Shown here one piece after another: positions 60,681 to 64,000 of a DNA stretch of 64,000 nucleotides. The stretch comes from Sphingobacterium sp. (lineage in GTDB: Bacteria > Bacteroidota > Bacteroidia > Sphingobacteriales > Sphingobacteriaceae), in NCBI GenBank assembly GCA_031286695.1, contig JAITTY010000006.1, positions 186,001 through 250,000 of the forward strand, written 5' to 3'. The position numbers and the translations under genes were made by a program. The notes under the pieces were generated by a model. The model was not told the origin of the DNA. It searched no databases and saw nothing but the letters and a program-made list of their open reading frames with translations. The number at the start of each line of letters is the position of its first letter. Within the stretch, counting starts at the first letter, position 1.

Positions 60681-63600
60681 ATGTTAAATCATTACTATAA
60701 CAGATACACAAAAAGGGGACTCTTATTGAATAGCCTTTTTTTGATAGCTATGTCCAGTTATGGGCAAAGCACAAATGTGAAGGGGATAATTAAAGACACT
60801 TCAGGAAAGGGGATTGCAGGGGTTACAATCCGTGTCAAAGGTGGGACAGAAACGGTACAGACAAATGCTCAAGGGAATTTTGTGATTCAAGCATCCGCTG
60901 GAAGTACTTTAATCATCACATCGGTTGGATTTCAGGAAAAGCAGATTACGGTTGGGCAGCAGGCCAATTTAGATATTGCACTTTTGCCTTCAGAAAATGT
61001 TTTGGAAGAGCTTGTTGTGGTGGGCTATGGTAGCCAGAAAAGATCGGATATAACAGGATCAGTAGCCTCAGTTCCCAAAGACCGTCTTTCAAAAATTCCT
61101 GTGAACAATGTGATGCAGGCGATTCAGGGGGCTGTGTCCAATGTGACTGTCTCTCAGGCTTCATCGATCCCGGGAGATGCTCCTTCTGCACAGGTACGTG
61201 GTAGAAACTCGATCAATGCAAATTCTGAACCTTACATCGTAGTAGATGGAATTCCATTGTCGCGTACAGATGGGTCAATTAACGATATCAATCCTAATGA
61301 TATAGAGTCAGTCGAAGTACTTAAAGATCCATCTGCGGTAGCGATTTATGGGGTCAATGGCTCTAATGGTGTCATTCTGATTACCACAAAAAGAGGAGTT
61401 TCAGGGAAGCCTTCTATTCGATACAGTGGTTACGGCGGTGTGGAGAATGTTGCCCATATACTCGAACCGGTTTCTGGCGAAGAGCTGTTAAAACGTTATG
61501 CGGAATATGCGCGTATCACGAACACTAGCTTATATAACGGCGGTCCGGTACGTAATCAATACGAATATGACAATTATACAAATGGAGTGACGACAGATTG
61601 GTTGGATGCGGTAATGCAGACTGGAGTCGTACAAAATCACAATGTAAGTTTGTCGGGCGGAAGCGAAAATGCAAAGTATTTTGTTTCGGGAGACTATCTA
61701 AACGAAAAAGGAGTCTTGCTGGGGTACAATTACAAACGTTACTCCTTTCGGACAAATACCGATTTTAAGGCCACCAAATATCTATCTGTAGGTACATCTT
61801 CATTTATCGTTGCACACAATAGAGATGGCGGCCGGGCGAATCTTTTGCAGGCAGCGGCAATGAGTCCTTATGCTAGAATGTATAACGAAGATGGTTCGTT
61901 GACACAGTACCCTATGTATTCGGAGCAATTATGGTCCAATCCATTGTTGCCAACGACCTTGGATCCACAACGCCGACAATTTAATATTTCATTGAATGGC
62001 TATGCAGAATTAAATTTTGGTGAATTATATAAGCCACTGGCTGGATTAAAGTATAAATTGAATGCAGGTTATTCTTATGTACCTGTCAGGAACAATGAAT
62101 ACGAAGGGGAATCGGTGTATAATTTTGCTGGGCTCGGACGTATTACCAATAGTGAAACACAATCCTATACCGTGGAGAATATATTGACTTATACCAGAGA
62201 CTTTGGTAAGCACCATATTGACTTTACGGGGCTATATGCCGCAAAGAGCAAATATTGGCAACAAGCGATTGCAACAGGGGAAGTATTTCCTAACGATGCA
62301 TTAGGATGGGGAAATTTGGGCGCTGCTTCAACGCAAAAAGTTTCATCTACTGCAGATTTATACCGTTCTATTTCACAAATGGGTCGCTTAAATTATGCTT
62401 ATGATAGTCGCTATATGTTGACCTTGACCGTTCGGCGGGATGGTGCATCTGTTTTCGGAAGAAATAATAAATACGGTGCTTTTCCATCCGCAGCTGCAGC
62501 ATGGAATATTCACAATGAATCCTTTATGCAAAACACCAAACATATTGTCAGTAATTTAAAATGGCGTATTTCTTATGGTCTTTCTGGAAATGAGGCGATT
62601 GGTATTTATCAGACCCAATTCTTAATGAATTCGAATCCTATGGCAATGAATGGTCTATCGACGACTGCCTTAAATATTCGTACGTTGATGGGCAATGATA
62701 ATCTGCAGTGGGAAAAAACGAAAGGTTTAAATACTGGTGTTGACTTTGGACTATTTAATAATCGGATCTCCGGTAGTATTGATGTCTATAAATCCAGTAC
62801 TTATGATATGTTACTGCAACAACTTTTGCCAAAATTAACTGGTTTTGTGAATGTATATTCCAATATGGGTAAACTGCAGAATACTGGTGTAGACCTGACC
62901 TTGAATACAAAAAATATTGTGAAGGATAATTTTAACTGGTCAAGTACATTGGTATTCTCCCGTAATAAAAATAAGATTACCGAAGTATATGGCAATGGTA
63001 AGGAGGATTTGGGCAATAGATGGTTTATTGGTCAACCCGTAGGTGTCATTTATGATTATACGAAAGTTGGCATCTGGCAGGAGGATGAGATTGCCTCCGG
63101 CGCGAATAAAGGCTGGGATGATGCTGCGCAAGCTGGAGATCTCAAATTGGCAGATCTAAATGCCGATGGAAAAATTGATGACGGCGATCGATCTGTTTTG
63201 GGACAGACTGCACCGAAGTGGACTGCCGGTTTGACAAATACGCTTACTTATAAGGCGTTTACGCTCAATGTTTTTATCAATACTGTGCAAGGGGCATTAC
63301 GTAATAATCCGCAGATTGGCGGAGCGTCGGATGAGATGGGACGTCGCAGTACACCAGCAGCACTGGGCTATTGGACGCCGGAAAACAAAAGTAATGAATG
63401 GCGTTCTTTGGGTAATCACTCCAATATCCATGGTTATGGTTTCCCCTCAAATGCGAGCTTTACCCGTTTGAAAGATGTGACCTTAAGTTATACAATGCCG
63501 CAACAACTTGTCGAAAAAATTGGTGTACAGGGGCTGACAGTATATGCTAGTGGTCGCAATTTGTATACATGGACCAACTGGTTGGGCTGGGATCCTGAGG

Positions 63601-63689
63601 CGCGCGATATTACACGTGGATCCACGAACGATGCTATTAACTATCCGATGGTCAGGACTTATGTTTTAGGGATTAACCTTAGTTTTTAA
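60681..63689 (+). CDS. SusC/RagA-family TonB-linked outer membrane transporter
   Basis: A 1002-aa protein with a signal peptide (SLFLIAMSSYGQ). A carboxypeptidase-like regulatory domain follows (TNVKGIIKDTSGKGIAGVTIRVKGG), then the TonB-box-like segment LEELVVVGYGSQKRSDITGS and the plug (MQAIQGAVSNVTVSQASSIPGDAPSAQVRGRNSIN, split by function; YIVVDGIPLS). SusC-type signatures DIESVEVLKDPSAVAIYG and VILITTKRG precede the C-terminal 22-strand barrel, which ends YVLGINLSF. It takes up oligosaccharides with its SusD partner. The anti-sigma-interaction STN domain is absent, consistent with control by the HTCS rather than by a sigma factor. Confidence 0.97.
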   Translation: MLNHYYNRYTKRGLLLNSLFLIAMSSYGQSTNVKGIIKDTSGKGIAGVTIRVKGGTETVQTNAQGNFVIQASAGSTLIITSVGFQEKQITVGQQANLDIALLPSENVLEELVVVGYGSQKRSDITGSVASVPKDRLSKIPVNNVMQAIQGAVSNVTVSQASSIPGDAPSAQVRGRNSINANSEPYIVVDGIPLSRTDGSINDINPNDIESVEVLKDPSAVAIYGVNGSNGVILITTKRGVSGKPSIRYSGYGGVENVAHILEPVSGEELLKRYAEYARITNTSLYNGGPVRNQYEYDNYTNGVTTDWLDAVMQTGVVQNHNVSLSGGSENAKYFVSGDYLNEKGVLLGYNYKRYSFRTNTDFKATKYLSVGTSSFIVAHNRDGGRANLLQAAAMSPYARMYNEDGSLTQYPMYSEQLWSNPLLPTTLDPQRRQFNISLNGYAELNFGELYKPLAGLKYKLNAGYSYVPVRNNEYEGESVYNFAGLGRITNSETQSYTVENILTYTRDFGKHHIDFTGLYAAKSKYWQQAIATGEVFPNDALGWGNLGAASTQKVSSTADLYRSISQMGRLNYAYDSRYMLTLTVRRDGASVFGRNNKYGAFPSAAAAWNIHNESFMQNTKHIVSNLKWRISYGLSGNEAIGIYQTQFLMNSNPMAMNGLSTTALNIRTLMGNDNLQWEKTKGLNTGVDFGLFNNRISGSIDVYKSSTYDMLLQQLLPKLTGFVNVYSNMGKLQNTGVDLTLNTKNIVKDNFNWSSTLVFSRNKNKITEVYGNGKEDLGNRWFIGQPVGVIYDYTKVGIWQEDEIASGANKGWDDAAQAGDLKLADLNADGKIDDGDRSVLGQTAPKWTAGLTNTLTYKAFTLNVFINTVQGALRNNPQIGGASDEMGRRSTPAALGYWTPENKSNEWRSLGNHSNIHGYGFPSNASFTRLKDVTLSYTMPQQLVEKIGVQGLTVYASGRNLYTWTNWLGWDPEARDITRGSTNDAINYPMVRTYVLGINLSF

Positions 63690-63726
63690 CGATCCCGCAT
63701 CATTTTTCAAAATCAATTATATACAC

Positions 63727-64000
63727 ATGAAAAAGACGATAAACAATTATACAACTTTATTTTCCATGCTGGCTTTGTTGTCCGTAGGAGCAAGTTCTTG
63801 TGGTAAAGGTTATTTGGACGAAAAACCTTATTCAAGTTACGACGCTACCAATGTTGATCCGACTACGGTTGAGAACAGATTGTTAGGCTTACACTACAAT
63901 TTTGCGCAGCTCTGGGGATATAGTGGCAGACAAGGATTTCTTTCCTGTTGGCAGATTGGGACAGATATTACCAGCGCTGGATCAACTGAGGGAGTCGAAA
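63727..64000 (+). CDS. SusD/RagB-family lipoprotein, 3' truncated by window edge
   Basis: The first 91 codons are visible: a signal with lipobox (LSVGASSCGKG), then YLDEKPYSSYDATNVD and VENRLLGLHYNFAQLWGYSG. This is the standard SusD start, a lipid-anchored surface glycan-binding protein. It begins 37 bases after the SusC stop, the usual arrangement, so they form the SusCD pair. The rest lies beyond the window. Confidence 0.92.
   Translation, partial: MKKTINNYTTLFSMLALLSVGASSCGKGYLDEKPYSSYDATNVDPTTVENRLLGLHYNFAQLWGYSGRQGFLSCWQIGTDITSAGSTEGVE

Noticed and set aside
1..64000. tRNA, rRNA, insertion sequences, CRISPR arrays, phage genes
   Set aside because: I looked for cloverleaf-like and repeat-spacer patterns, transposase motifs and phage genes and saw none that hold up; small RNA genes cannot be excluded by eye.

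Overview
The window looks like a chromosomal segment of a Bacteroidota bacterium, most likely a Sphingobacteriaceae member (Sphingobacterium or Pedobacter-like). The signs are SusC/SusD-type outer-membrane proteins, a one-protein hybrid two-component system (HTCS), LytS/LytTR pairs, many lipoproteins with Bacteroidota-style lipoboxes, TAnnTTTG-type promoter boxes, and AT-rich spacers without strong Shine-Dalgarno sequences. I see no rRNA, tRNA, insertion sequence, CRISPR array or phage gene. Most genes are accessory, regulatory or transport functions.

Region 1 (1-20.2 kb): a LytS/LytTR pair cut by the left edge; a divergent OsmC / dihydrolipoyl dehydrogenase pair with two ATACC-N4-GGTAT palindromes between them; a Crp/Fnr regulator; a LysR regulator divergent from an MdaB-like quinone reductase and a YgiN-like monooxygenase; an overlapping operon PaiB-PaiA-YggS-glutamine amidotransferase; a GNAT enzyme; an MscS channel; a large secreted GtaA-type glutaminase-family protein; a shortened DUF1062 protein; a second LytTR regulator with a TPR-containing LytS-type kinase; and a Pr6Pr-family membrane protein.

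Region 2 (20.2-38.5 kb): a VOC protein; an efflux operon in the order small membrane protein, TolC, RND pump, adaptor, closed by a terminator; a lipoprotein with a polymorphic-toxin-like C-terminus overlapping a small immunity-like gene; an HPP membrane protein; a VOC/HxlR pair with a 22-bp palindrome upstream; a PepSY-TM protein; GNAT enzymes; a DUF2931 membrane protein; a TPR protein with a C-terminal HTH; and an ABC ATPase whose start overlaps a small membrane protein gene.

Region 3 (38.5-49.9 kb): a YceI lipoprotein divergent from an HxlR regulator across a nested dyad; a phosphoesterase and a di-haem cytochrome c peroxidase in tandem; a GNAT enzyme; a single-domain response regulator; a NIPSNAP protein; two unrecognised small proteins around an AraC regulator; and an ArnT/PMT-type glycosyltransferase.

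Region 4 (49.9-64.0 kb): a polysaccharide utilisation locus (PUL). The HTCS regulator is divergent from a four-gene enzyme run (GH88/GH105, DUF2264, BNR-type propeller, second DUF2264) that ends in a strong terminator. SusC and a SusD cut by the right edge follow. The likely scheme is that SusCD imports acidic, uronic-acid-containing oligosaccharides, the secreted or periplasmic enzymes trim them, and the HTCS senses a product and activates the operon. The exact glycan cannot be read from this window.
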